64,000 bases of DNA from Aphis gossypii (GCF_020184175.1 NC_065530.1:25521260-25585259); one strand, 5' to 3'. Numbered from the stretch's first letter, positions 42,601 through 54,500 are shown. Notes: generated by a model from the sequence alone, not told the origin. Translations and numbers: made by a program.

Positions 42601-44737
42601 ATGTAAAATATTGTGTTATTACTGAAAAAGTAATTATCTACCTATACCCTCATTAAAAAATATATATACGCCCAAGAAATAAAAGAAAGGGTGCTAACTC
42701 ACCAGAGTGTAAAAACTGTTGTCCTGAAAAATTCATGAACCTCAACTTGGATACTGTAATAGAAAATATATTATGGGATACTGTGGTATGGGACATTAAA
42801 CTAATTAGGATAAGGCTCTCTAAAAAATGAAGGAAAAACTACAGGTTTTTTTCTCTGATACGTATTACCATATGGGACGTTTTGCTTGACACGATCAGAC
42901 CTTTTTTTTTTTAGAAAAAAAGAAAACAAAATTAATAAACTTTGAGAAAAAATAACATTACAGCCAATCGATTAATCTATTTCAATAACAACTAACATAA
43001 TGAGATAATAAATATTTTTTACGCCATATTTATACATATACTATATAAAATATTTTTTATGAGATGACTATAGTTGTTTTAGAGGTGAACAGTTTAAAAA
43101 TACGATTACTTAAAAAACAGAAAATTATCGTAACGAGTAATGGTATATTATGTTATTATAAAATATAACGTAATACCTATTTTTACTATTGATAATTGTA
43201 TAATAAATTTAAATATGAATGAAAAACATATTTAAAAAATTTTTTTTTAGATAATAAAGTAATCAAATAATATTCTGTATTACATTGCATATTATCTAAA
43301 TAATGTTGTTGCAAAAAAAGAAAAAAACATGACTACGATTAACGTTTATTTTATCAAAATACAATTGAAGAATATTCTTAGATTTGGATATATTTTTCAA
43401 ATATTCTATTTATAACAAAAATCTTATTTTTTTGAGTTATTTATATAATTTATCTTTGAAATATTATATTTAACTATGCATAATATTATACTTAAAAATC
43501 ACTTAAATTTGTATCCACTACTGTAGTTTCACAATAAGTTTTGATAAACTGTTGAACAAATCTTCAACTATTTTTATTTTTAATTAAAAAAAATAAAAAT
43601 GAAAATAAATATATTTATTGTAAAAATTAGTAAGTATAACAACATTTAAAATATATAAAATACATTTAATGATTTATTCATAATTTATAATAACACTTAT
43701 TTTTGTATATTCACTATCAAACAGTGAAACATCACTCCTACGTCATACATTGACAGCTGGTGCAGATAATATAAATGAATTAATAATAACTAAAAAATTG
43801 AAAATAATGTTACAATTTATGAAAATTTAATTTTATTATTAAAAAATAATATAATTATCTAAAGAAACTATTATTTTGTTAGTTCATTAGAATAGAAGAT
43901 GTAGTTACAAAATTTAGTAATCTAGTAATTAATTTGTTTTCTAAACACAAAATAATACTTAGTTACTTTTATAAATTTCTTGTACTGCAAACATTTTCGT
44001 GACCCAAAATTATTCAGAATAACAAAGAAAAAGAAGTTTATGAAACACTCAAATATTGAGATATTTTCGATAACCTATAAGATTGATATTGTTCTACAAC
44101 TTTTACAGTTTTATTGATATAGTATTAATATGTGTGAATATTTAATATTTCATTGTGAGATACTTATACGTGTGATATTATAATATTTTGGATTTACAAA
44201 ATAAAAAACACACCTTTGTCTTCGATTTGATTAAAATTTAATAAATATAAGTTGCATGCATATTAAATTTCATAATTCCTAATTTTTTTTTATGTTTATA
44301 ATACATCAAATTTATCTTGATATCATAGTATGAAATAAAATAAAATAAAAATAATATAAAATTAATAAAACCCATCAAATGTTTTTTTTTGAAAACTTCT
44401 AAAACTTATAACATAAATAGGCATCAAAATGAAAATTAGATAGACAGAATAAATACACTTAAATAAGTTATATGGATTTCATATAATGATAATTGCTTAG
44501 CGTTATATATTATTATCATTAAATAAAGAATATAACGCAGTTAAAACAGAATGTGGCGATAAAATAGTATTTCCCTGCTTACTTTAATCAAACATTTTAT
44601 GTATTGTTATACATTTATATTTTTGTCTATATATTATTTTCAACATTTTGATTAAACAAACATATAACAAAAGTTTTTTAGATTCTCAGTAGAGCGATGA
44701 ATGTATTGATTTTACAATGCTGTGTTGTTTTTTTTGT

Positions 44738-44850
44738 CTGTCATCATCTTTTAAAGCAGTAAAAGTGTTCAATTTTAACTTTGGGGGTGTTTTCTGGTAG
44801 AAAATTGGATCTAGTTGGTACTATATGGGAGAAAAGGATTTATTCTGGGA
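44738..44850 (+). repeat. Dispersed repeat fragment (family A, copy 3)
   Basis: AGTAAAAGTGTTCAATTTTA, ACTTTGGGGGTGTTTTCTGG, then TAGAAAATTGGATCTAGTTG. This copy shares words with both other family A copies (TAGAAAATTG with the one near 27100, GGATCT..TTGGT with the one near 35330). Confidence 0.5.
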
Positions 44851-44934
44851 AAAAATTTCCAGTATTTTTTTAATAATCAGAAAAAATATTTTATAGTTAA
44901 AAATATACACAATGTTTAATATTCATACTTAATA

Positions 44935-45050
44935 TTTTAAAATTCAACACAAGATTCTTCAAAAGTTTTTCAACCAATATTAAAAAAAAAATCTATCGAA
45001 AAGTCAGATCAATTTTTATAAGTGTTTGAAGTTCAAATTTTTACGACTTT
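44935..45050 (+). repeat. Dispersed repeat fragment (family C, copy 2)
   Basis: AATTCAACACAAGATTCTTC, then AGTGTTTGAAGTTCAAATTT. It parallels 37081-37200. It lies only about 100 bp after family A copy 3, so A and C may be parts of one longer element. Confidence 0.4.
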
Positions 45051-45510
45051 GATATTTATTCGTAAAATAAATATTTCTACTCAAATATTTTTTATTATTT
45101 TATTGTAATTCAAAAATAAATGACCCTAGATACTTTAAATTATTAAATAGTATAAATTTCAACATTTTTTACGCTTTTAAAGCTATTATATTATTAGTTG
45201 TATATAGGTTATTATTATATACTTTTTGTTTTTTTCCATAAATATCAATAAACATTTTTCCTTGTTTCAAAATTCTTGAAAAATTAATTGAATTCTTCAT
45301 GGGTCGTTCTCATATCTGTATAAAAATATAAAAATAAATACTTTTATTGCTAAGATTTAAAATTTTAATACATTTTTTTTCGTAAACAGTTAAAATGTGA
45401 ATTAAAATCTAAAAGAAATAATTAATACAATGATTTTTTTTATAGATATATTGAATTTTAATTTGGATGAAAATAAATATCAAACGACAAAATAACGGTT
45501 TGAATTATTT

Positions 45511-46174
45511 TGTCACACCCATACACACACGTTCTTAGGATAAACAGTCTTTATCAAGACCACCAAAAGAAACCCAATTAAAGACAAAGGAAAACCACAC
45601 CAACACATACAAAAAGCGAGCAATCTGATGTGGTTTTCAATAATTAGATTTGATTCCGAAAATCAAACACGGGATTGTTCGAGCCGACAGTTTGCTATAA
45701 ATATGTGTGAAATTGATTTAGAACTAGAACAAACTAGATTAGTCAGTCTTATATTTTCTTCTTCTAAATTGGCATCACCTACAAGTGTTCAATAGGAAGA
45801 TTGAAGACCAATAGACCTACTCCGACTCCGACCACCATCGATTGCCGGAGACGCCAGTCAACGACCAACGCTGCACTAAAAAGGCCCTTTTTAAAGTATC
45901 TAGTTTTTCATCCTTGATTGACCTTGAGACCTTGAAAATTCATCATTACAATAGCTCCTTACACATGTCAACTTTGTTGGTGATGGTGGTTGGGCCGTCC
46001 CACAGATTGTCTAGGTAAACTATTTTCCTACTTTTGTACATAGGATACGCTCACGTCTGGTCGCACCAAGCACCATCTCTCGCGCCGGGCCGTTCTTAAT
46101 CAAGTCTAGTCGAAGCAGTGACGACGATAACCTCTCACCCAAAATGTATATATATATATATATCTTAACTAACA
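45511..46174 (+). mobile_element. Candidate solo LTR or retroelement remnant
   Basis: A sharply bounded GC-elevated block beginning TGTCACACCC and ending near CTTAACTAACA, i.e. TG...CA type limits. It contains a TATA box (CTATAAATA at about 45693) and, some 45 bp downstream, TTAGTCAGTCTTAT, which holds the arthropod initiator word TCAGT. The rest (45780-46140) is GC-richer, without a long frame. This arrangement resembles an insect LTR promoter. No flanking target-site duplication was found and no second copy lies in the window, so a gene promoter is the alternative. Confidence 0.35.
46147..46163. repeat. Short TA microsatellite
   Basis: (TA)n over 17 bases near the right edge of the candidate LTR block. 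Confidence 0.85.
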
Positions 46175-46699
46175 TGTAAAATAAAAAGAAAATATAATAC
46201 TAAAAACATTGAGTGTTATAAATTTAAATAAATACTGGTAGTTCACCATTCCCCGTGAACTGTTTCAACGTGTAGATTATTTTTTTTGTTTTTAACGATT
46301 TAATTATTTACACTGTTCTACTGTAAAGTGGTATAGACTCAAAACTCAATATCAACAATATAATGTATTATAGTAAATATATTATGATAAAAACTAAATA
46401 TTAACAATATAATGAACAAGTTTTCTCCCTGGAAATCCAATGCGCAGTTTGAAACGAAAATGGTGTAGAGACATACTCAAATATATTCACAATAAGATAA
46501 TATCGAGTTGGGTTCTATCAAGGTATGGCCTCCCTCCTCCTAACCTGACTTAACCTATTTTATTAACAAAAAAAAATCTCAAAAATAATAAACGTAACAT
46601 TTTTGGCAAAAATTAAATAATCCTACCATAATAATAATATTATTGTAAATAAATTTAATATCTAAAATATATCATGAAATGTATTGATGAACCAACCAT

Positions 46700-46785
46700 T
46701 TCCGTTCAGAATCATGAATAATGTTATTGTATATAATTGAATGCAAACTTAACGCATCCTTTACAATAATATACTCGAAATCTAC
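46700..46785 (+). repeat. Dispersed repeat fragment (family B, copy 3)
   Basis: CCGTTCAGAATCATGAATAA, then AATTGAATGCAAACTTAACG, CATCCTTTACA and ACTCGAAATCTACTG. Parallels 36161-36240 and 11338-11400. Confidence 0.5.
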
Positions 46786-47158
46786 TGTATAGCATAGTGG
46801 TACCCAATTATCCACCTTTATAATTTTTAAAAATCAAATTCAAAATGTTTTTGTTTAACATAAAAAATATGATTTTCAATCCAAAAATGTCATTATTTTA
46901 AATATTGTATCTTTTTTATAAAGGCCGTTATAGTTTTATAAATATTAAATATTAGATAGTATATGAAAAAAAGAACATCATTTAAAAAAACGTAATATGT
47001 CTTGTTTCTTTAATATATATATAATATATTAAATACACCTACATAAAGTATTATATAAATTATTTATACTAATCAATTGATAATTTTACTGTACAGGGTG
47101 GTTTTTTTAAGTGTATAAACAAATATCCTTGAAAAGTATTTGTATTTTTAGAATTAAA

Positions 47159-47193
47159 GATTTCTAGATTTCTAGATTTCTAGATTCTTAGAT
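47159..47193. repeat. 8-bp tandem repeat (GATTTCTA, about 4 copies)
   Basis: Three exact GATTTCTA units followed by a variant GATTCTTA and a partial unit. Confidence 0.85.
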
Positions 47194-48710
47194 TTTAAGT
47201 CATTATAAAACGAAATTAAAAAAAAAATGTTATAATTACTTTTGGTACTTTTTATATCGTTATAATTTTATATTTCAAAGAAGAATACTTTTCTGAGAAT
47301 TTAAATGCATACAGATCGAACTTCGAAGGAGTAGTTAATTATTTATTTATTATTATCGTTTAAAAGTGCTTTGATTAGTAAAGTAGTGAACCAATTCTGT
47401 AAAACGTACTTCTGTGCCATTCCACACAACTCATAAAAACTTTAAGTAACTAGTTACTTTATATATTGTTAATAATTCGCTTGATATTTAAATATTTTTA
47501 TTCTCAGAAAAATATAATACATATAATTCTATGAAATATAAAATTACAATTACAATATTGTTCCAATTAAAAAAAATATATATTTTTATTTTTTTTTTTA
47601 GACACTATGTGTAATTTTAAAAGAATTATAATAAATTTACTTCCAGTTTTTTTTTAAACTTTTGCTCGTATGTGCGATAAATTGTGATGCATACATCGAT
47701 AATTGAATAGGTTAGTAGGTTACCAATCAGTATGTGTATTTTAAATAAATGACACAATCTAACCATTTTATATCCACAAACAATTTGTAATATGCTTTAT
47801 GTGGTAGTTCTGAATATCGATAAAAATATATAATTAATACATACACAGATGTATTGGTTTTTAACCAAAACATAAAGTTATTTTTAAGCACTATGTTTGA
47901 TTTATTGACAGTTTAATAATTAGAAACTTACGAGTTTATAATTTATATACTATGCATACTGCATAGTAATAAACCTTAATATTCGTATCAACAAATTATA
48001 CTGTTATAATGTAAAAACACTAATAATTGCAAAGATATCAAAGCTAAATATAAAATAATAATAAAGTAAATGTCTAGTATCTATTCATAAGAAGATGTAA
48101 ATAAGAAACTATACAAACTATACAATAAATATATTTTTTTTAAAACCATCAAATATTGTATTTACAATATTTACGTTGTTATTTTTATCTTACTATTTCA
48201 TGTTATAAGAAAAATATTTTATTACATAGTTTTTATAGAATCCAAAATAAATTGTCATGATTAAGTTATTTTAATATTTTATTGTGAATAAAATAATACT
48301 AACTATATTTATTTTAAAAAAGTTACATACCTATATAATTACATATTTTATTAGTAAATTTAATTTTAAAAAAATCAGCCAGTAACTTTGCGCACTTTAA
48401 TGAATGTTTTAAATTTGAATTAAATGATAAATTATTGAATATTCATCAAAGAAAATCATTGAAAATGATTTTAAATGAAGAATTATATGTTTGAAAAAAT
48501 AAATAAATAACTACTAAGTATATCTTTTGATTGGTGGAAAAAAATGTGTTAGAAAACTTCTATTAAATATGTTCAAACTGTTATACTTACAACCATTTCA
48601 GTACACATATTTTATTAAATATAAATTAAGAAATTTAAACATTTCAAATATTTACCTTATGTATACTTTTAAAAATTGCCAAAATATTTTAAAATATAAC
48701 TAGCAGACCC

Positions 48711-48728
48711 GGCGAACTCCGTTTCGCC
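48711..48728 (-). terminator. Helitron 3'-terminal hairpin
   Basis: Perfect inverted repeat GGCGAA ... TTCGCC, loop of 6, seven bases inside the terminal CTAG. In Helitrons this structure is thought to act as the termination signal of rolling-circle transposition. Confidence 0.88.
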
Positions 48729-48816
48729 ACCAGATTCGTTTTATGTAACATTTCGTTTGGTGATTAAAAGATAAAGAAAAAAAATTTTTTTTGTTATATA
48801 TTTGAAAAGGAAAATA

Positions 48817-48822
48817 TTTATT
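48817..48822 (-). terminator. Polyadenylation signal candidate of the Helitron helicase gene
   Basis: AATAAA on the minus strand about 65 nt after the helicase stop codon and still inside the element. Confidence 0.4.
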
Positions 48823-48886
48823 TCATTTCACAACAGTAATAAATTCATTTCAATTACCTACTAAAATGAAGTGTTATTTAATTGTT

Positions 48887-51223
48887 TCATTGTAGTGCTC
48901 TTTGGTAAACCACATTTTTTGTTTTTTGGTCTGACGTTAACACAAACAAAGCGGATGGTTTCCCAACTCGTGAACACGCAACGTATAACTGTCCATGTGA
49001 AAAACAATGATTTTCCAAATTTATCCCGCAAACACTAAGCGATTGGCCTTGCGACTTATTAATTGTCATTGCGAACGCAAGGCGAACTGGGAATTGCAAT
49101 CGTTTGAAGTCAAACGGAAGATCAGTCGGAATCATTGGTATTCGAGGAATACATACATTTTCACCTGCGTACTTTCCGTTAATAATGGTTGCCTCAATTA
49201 AATTCGGCATAAGTCTCTTTACCGAAAGTCGAGTACCGTTGCAAAGTCGCGGTGGATTCAAATTACGCAGTATCAAAATAACTGTACCAACTTTCAGTTG
49301 CAAGTTATGTGGTGGAAATCCTGGTATCTCCAGAGAGTTCAAAAACTCCGTTGGATAATTTACTACATCATCGGGATTTGTTATTGAATCAACGGATTTG
49401 TATGTCACCAAATCGCCAGCAATTTTTGATTGAATGGTGAAATTCAGTGCGTGGACATCATTATTCTTTGCTGCAAGAATTGCTCGTTGACTTAACCAAG
49501 CATAATTCTTATAATTCTCACTAATGTTTGGGAAAACATTTTCAATAAGAACTAATTGAGTGTCTACAAATCGGCAAAAGTCGTTGGTAAGAGTAATTAA
49601 TCCAGATGTCGCATCAACTGGGACTTTTCCATTTCCAAGATCTAACAATTGTTTGGAAAATTGTGCAGCACTTTGATCATTTTGAAGTTGAACTCTCATA
49701 TTAGTGGTTAGCGATAATGTTTTTACGTTATTCCATAAAGGTGATGCCTTTAGGCAAGCATTCAATTCATCTGCAGGCGTTCCACGGGGAACTACTGGCA
49801 ACGTCTGCCTGAAATCGCCTGCCAACAATATCATCAAGCCGCCAAAGATGTTGTTATTTCTCCGAAGATCCTTCAGTGTGAAGTTAAGTGCTTCAAGTGA
49901 TTTCTTATGTGCCATTGTGCACTCATCCCAAACAATGAGCTTGCATTGCATTAACAATTTTCCCATTGCACTGGATCGGGAAATATTGCACGTTGGAGTA
50001 TCAATTGTGTTTAAATTGAGTGGCAACTTAAGCGCAGAATGTGCAGTACGACCGCCATCTAGAAGAGTCCCCGCAATTCCAGATGATGCTAACGCCAAAG
50101 CTATGTCACATCTTGATCGAATAGTGGCCAAAATCAATGAAATGACAAATGTTTTCCCTGTTCCTCCAGGTGCATCCAGGAAGAATAGACCACCAGTATT
50201 ATTGTCCACCGCTTGCATTAATGTTTTGTATACTTGTTTTTGCTGTTCATTCAGCAACGGAACATTATTTCTAACGAATTCCTGCAATGTATCAACATTG
50301 TATTGCAGCTCTCGATTTAATTCTTGGTTGAATGCATCGTGCATCGATCGATTTGGCGCAATCATTCCTACTTCAATCAGTAGCTTGTTTGCAATAGTCA
50401 AGCATTGATCCTCAATCAGAATCAATCCTTCATTGTAGATTTCATCGGTTATTTGGATGTCAGGATTATTCGTTTGAATACGCAAGCGATGCAAGATATC
50501 TTCACATATGGCGTCTTTGTATTTGTTCCATAACTGAATTGGTTGTGAAGGAAAACATGTGGTGATGATAATTGCGAACAGCGTTCGTATTTGGTACGCA
50601 TTTGATGAAACAACTGAATCTGCAAGTGTTAAATCCCAATGAGAATCATTCTCCAGCAAACCCAATAGTTGACATGCTTCTCGATATGTTTGGCATTGGT
50701 GGCCATTCACAGTTTTCAAATGCGCAAATGATTTCGGTCCACGTACATTTACTAACAGCAGTCGCAAATAAAAACATTCATCGTTTCTAGGATGAACAGT
50801 GTACATACGACCTAGTGCATCAGTTGAAAACACCTGTGGCCAGTCTGGAACTGGGGTTCCTTGTTTGCGACGTTGGAATTTCTTTGTTGATTGATTCCAA
50901 GTGTAATACTTGGGCATTTCAACGTACATCAGCGTCGCTGCGAATGGATCTGCTTCACACATTGCAAAGAAGCTAGTCAATGTTGTCGATGGTGGTCTCT
51001 CAGCTCGTTGTGCCGCATTAGCCTCAGTGAAGTAAACTCTTTGGCCATTTTCCAAATGCACTGCTAAATGTACAACTGTGGGATATCTTTCATGAATTTG
51101 AAATGACAATAATCGCCACAGTGCTTCATTAGTACTGACGTATCTGCCCATTTGGAAGTTGCTGATTTCGTCATTCACATTTTCCGACGCAATGCCGATG
51201 TTCGCACGTCGTTCTCTAGGCAT
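48887..51223 (-). CDS. Helitron Pif1-like DNA helicase, Rep domain missing
   Basis: A 778-residue SF1B (Pif1/RecD-like) helicase of Helitron type, which in full elements unwinds DNA during rolling-circle transposition. Residues about 15-330 are the region that normally follows the Rep nuclease (ENVNDEI..GRYVSTNEALWR..HERYPTVVHL..ENGQRVYFTE). Motifs: Walker A GGTGKT at 353-358, DEAD-like VWDEC at 431-435, motif III LLAGDFRQTLPV at 466-477, NMR at 508-510, RNLNPPRLCNGTRL at 653-666, and the C-terminal INKSQGQSL (721-729) and LYVACSRV (746-753). No stop or frameshift interrupts the frame. The HUH and paired-tyrosine Rep motifs and the N-terminal zinc-finger part are absent. The start MPRERRANIG looks like the normal start of a Helitron protein, joined in frame to post-Rep sequence. 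GC and codon use are well above the surroundings. Transposition would need Rep from another element; helicase activity itself could be preserved. Confidence 0.93.
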   Translation of the reverse strand: MPRERRANIGIASENVNDEISNFQMGRYVSTNEALWRLLSFQIHERYPTVVHLAVHLENGQRVYFTEANAAQRAERPPSTTLTSFFAMCEADPFAATLMYVEMPKYYTWNQSTKKFQRRKQGTPVPDWPQVFSTDALGRMYTVHPRNDECFYLRLLLVNVRGPKSFAHLKTVNGHQCQTYREACQLLGLLENDSHWDLTLADSVVSSNAYQIRTLFAIIITTCFPSQPIQLWNKYKDAICEDILHRLRIQTNNPDIQITDEIYNEGLILIEDQCLTIANKLLIEVGMIAPNRSMHDAFNQELNRELQYNVDTLQEFVRNNVPLLNEQQKQVYKTLMQAVDNNTGGLFFLDAPGGTGKTFVISLILATIRSRCDIALALASSGIAGTLLDGGRTAHSALKLPLNLNTIDTPTCNISRSSAMGKLLMQCKLIVWDECTMAHKKSLEALNFTLKDLRRNNNIFGGLMILLAGDFRQTLPVVPRGTPADELNACLKASPLWNNVKTLSLTTNMRVQLQNDQSAAQFSKQLLDLGNGKVPVDATSGLITLTNDFCRFVDTQLVLIENVFPNISENYKNYAWLSQRAILAAKNNDVHALNFTIQSKIAGDLVTYKSVDSITNPDDVVNYPTEFLNSLEIPGFPPHNLQLKVGTVILILRNLNPPRLCNGTRLSVKRLMPNLIEATIINGKYAGENVCIPRIPMIPTDLPFDFKRLQFPVRLAFAMTINKSQGQSLSVCGINLENHCFSHGQLYVACSRVGKPSALFVLTSDQKTKNVVYQRALQ

Positions 51224-51576
51224 TTTGGACTATGGACAGAGTGTTGAATTTAACTTCAAATGCACGATCCACATAATTTACACTGAGCTTAAATGAAATT
51301 AACTGAGCAGAGAATAATGACTATCTGTCACACACTTTATCACGCACCGTTGCTATTGGTTTGAAGTACATGCTATGTATAATAGATGGCGCTGTATGTG
51401 AAAAACGATTTCCCCACTTTTCTGTTGAATTTTTCCTGAATTTTCCAGAATTTTCTTTGCTATAAACCTCACGGAGCCCAAGACCTTCCAACGAATGCAA
51501 AACCGTGGAAATCGGTTCGTGCGTTCTGGAGTTATAGCGTCAGGGAGGAAAACCGGACTTATTTTTATATAATAGA

Positions 51577-54500
51577 TATAATAATAAAAAATTCAATAAT
51601 AAATATTTTGTGACAGTTTTAAGTATATACAGTTATTCATACTTGAATAATAAACAAAACAAAATCGATTTTGTTGAAAACTGGTTCCGTTAAAGTCCTA
51701 CTTTTGTCAGTACAAAATAGATTAAACTTGTAATAACAAAGATCCTTCAGAGTAATTAATATATTTACTTATATAAAACGTATTAAAAAAAAAAAATTAT
51801 ACACCAACACACACACACATAATTGATTGTGAACGCCATTCATAATCTAATACTAAGAATAAAATATTATTGCTTACATCTAAGAAAATATATTTTTTAA
51901 ATTATGCAATCATTTCTATTTAATTATTGTTTAATAAAATTCAAATTATGAGATCCCAGAGTTTTATTAAAAGGCCTTGCAGTGATTTTAATTTCTTAAC
52001 TATCCCGCTATTTGAAAAAAAAAATATAGACCAATAAATTAATAAATTGTCCATGATGTTTTATTCGTGTTTATAAAGTCATATCAAATTACAACTGCGC
52101 TTATGTTTATTATAATTATATAATTAGCAGATTTTTTTAATGTATGTTATAACATTAAAATATTTAAAAAAAAAAAAGAAATATTTATTTATCCTCTAAA
52201 AAATACGAACCATAGTCTCAGAAAAGGGTACAAACTACCAAAGTTTTTTTTTCTGGGCACACTACTATAACATTGTAATACATTGAGATATCAAAAAAAA
52301 ATTATTTTATTTCTGGATTATCATATATCAGACAGTATATTATAGTCAGTAGTCACACTCCAGAGGGAATCAACGTTTTTTTTGTATCGTGGTAAAACAA
52401 TACGATAAAAACGTACATTTTAACAAGACATTGAAAGTCTTTTGGAAACTTGAGTGGTTAACAATAGGAAAAATGTAGGTATACTCTACTGAGTGTTTTT
52501 TTTAACAGTAAACATTCATTATTTTGTAAAGTATTAACATTTTTGAAAATATTTTTTTCATATAATTTTAAGTTTTAATAAAATAACAGATGTTTTTTTA
52601 TTTTATATTTTAATCAATTTATTTTAAATGTTTATATTTTAATTTCATATCTATTTTGAAATGAAATATTTTCCAAATTATTTTGTTAAAAGTAATCAAA
52701 TTTAGAATGAATATTTAATTAATTACAAATATTTGAATTTATTGATGAGAGAAGTACATTACAGAGGTACTCCAAAAATATGTATAAACTACTATCGTGG
52801 TATTAACTTTTAATACTTCTAAAGTTATAACAATTTTTTTAAAAACTTAAAATATTTATAATGATATAAAAGAGTAAGAGATATAATATTAATTCAAACA
52901 TTTTATCTTGGTATGACTTCATTACTTTATATTATATAAATAAATGTAAAAAATAAATAAATTATAATTAATAATTATTAAAACATAAATACTTTGAAAT
53001 AATGAATGTTAACTGTTAAAAGAATCATTCAATTAATACTATATAATATTATACATGGTGTCTATACACCGTAACGTCGACAAAAAAAAAAATTGTTATT
53101 ATATTTCATGTTTTATCTAATCATGTATCTATTTTTTTTTTAATTTTAACTTTAAACCAGTGTTGTAATAATTTACATATTATATAATATGTGAATTTAA
53201 TTATGAAGTACAAGAATAACAGAAATTCATATTATTTTAATAATTATTATAAAACAAGTAATCGAATAAATTCAATGTTAGAATATCTTAAAAAGTTATC
53301 TGGTTTGTTTGTTTAAAGAATAAATTAAAAGAAAAAGAAAAAAAATAACCAATAGTAGTTTTTGAAATCATTTTTTAAATATTAAATATTCTTATATTAT
53401 TTTGTTATTTCTAATAGTTATGTTAATATTGATTAAAAATATTATCTGGTATACAGTGTGATTACTGAGAAGATGAAAATCCTATTTTTTTAAATTATTA
53501 ATAAATATAAATTTATTGATTTTCTGATGAATAGAAAGAATATTTATTTATATTTAACACTTAAGATTGTAGTATCAAATATTTAAATTTTTAAAAACAT
53601 TTAAACTGCTTAAAGATTTTTGTAGTTTAATGTATCAATTTATTTTTAAAATGATAATCAAATTGTTTTCATGTTAATTATTTATCAGGAAGGTTATTTG
53701 AAAATGTTGATATTTAATTATAAATTCAAAATAGAAGATGAGCTTTTTAATTGTATTCTTATGATATTAGGTACCTTTAAATATGAGCTATAATTATTTA
53801 AATATTTTAGTATCTAATATTAATAAGACTAGGCTACTTAAATAGTTTTTTTTTCACTCATTAATTTAAGCTAATATAGAAAATTTCAACTTAAGCTTAA
53901 AGTTAAAAGCTATTTGTCTTTTTTAAATTATTAAAATTAGAAGCTTAGTAGAAAAAAGTAACCCAATTAAGTTAAAAGTCACGCGTGGTCAGTTCAACTG
54001 TATGCAACGCTATTTTTTGTCCTCGAGCTATAATTCAGTTTAAGTACCTAACTTTATTGGTATTTTTTTGTTTTTTTTTCTATTTCGGCGTAATTTTAAA
54101 GTAGTGTCAAATATACTTGCCGTATTTACTAACCCCAATATTGAAATATTTTTAATGTTCTTAAAGAATAGACAAATTAATAAACAAACAAAAAAAATAT
54201 ATGAAATAAAAACCCATATTGTTAAATTAATATATTATTTATTGCTCTGCTTAAAATATAATTTTGTATGTGTATGTATAAAATATTTAACCTAAACTCT
54301 AAATGTTAATCTTAAACATATTTCTATAGACGTTGATAATTGTTAAAAGTAGTTCATGATAGAAACATTATTAAATTTTAGCACTTTTAATAAGTATAAT
54401 ATACTTATTATATTTAAAAAGTATATTGTTATATTTTTGAAAACAAACATTTCGATGGATTATTATCCATCTAAATAGCTATTTAAACAATAACAACTAC

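Larger units (their letters stand above)
39661..45510. other. AT-rich intergenic DNA with one regulatory-looking patch and repeat fragments
   Basis: 40080-40450 is less AT-rich, with an ATTTGCAT-like word in reverse context (TCTTTGCATCGG) and CGCGCGTGATG, but no coding. 42690-42910 and 44700-45050 look like interspersed repeats. The frame at 41067-41282 has no family features. Nothing else was recognised. Confidence 0.45.
46175..48699. other. AT-rich intergenic DNA left of the Helitron
   Basis: No gene recognised. It includes a telomere-like 16-mer at 46542-46557, family B repeat copy 3 (46700-46785) and an 8-bp tandem repeat at 47159-47193. Confidence 0.55.
48700..51576 (-). mobile_element. 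Helitron (rolling-circle transposon), helicase-only form, 2,877 bp
   Basis: Read on the minus strand the element starts with TC (TCTATTATATAAAAATAAG, right end at 51576) and ends in CTAG (48703-48700). The 3' end is preceded, seven bases away, by a perfect 6-bp hairpin GGCGAA/TTCGCC with a 6-base loop (48711-48728). The flanking host bases are A before the 5' TC and T after the CTAG, the A|T target of Helitrons, with no target-site duplication. All these are standard Helitron hallmarks. The only gene inside is a Pif1-like helicase frame on the same strand, with 353 bp before it and 187 bp after it. Full Helitrons code for a Rep-helicase fusion of roughly twice this length, so the copy is an internal deletion derivative, yet its ends and helicase frame are intact, which suggests a fairly young insertion. 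Confidence 0.92.

Noticed and set aside
49704..50408. A 234-codon open frame on the plus strand
   Set aside because: It lies entirely opposite the helicase gene and has no domain of its own; it is an antisense shadow of coding sequence.
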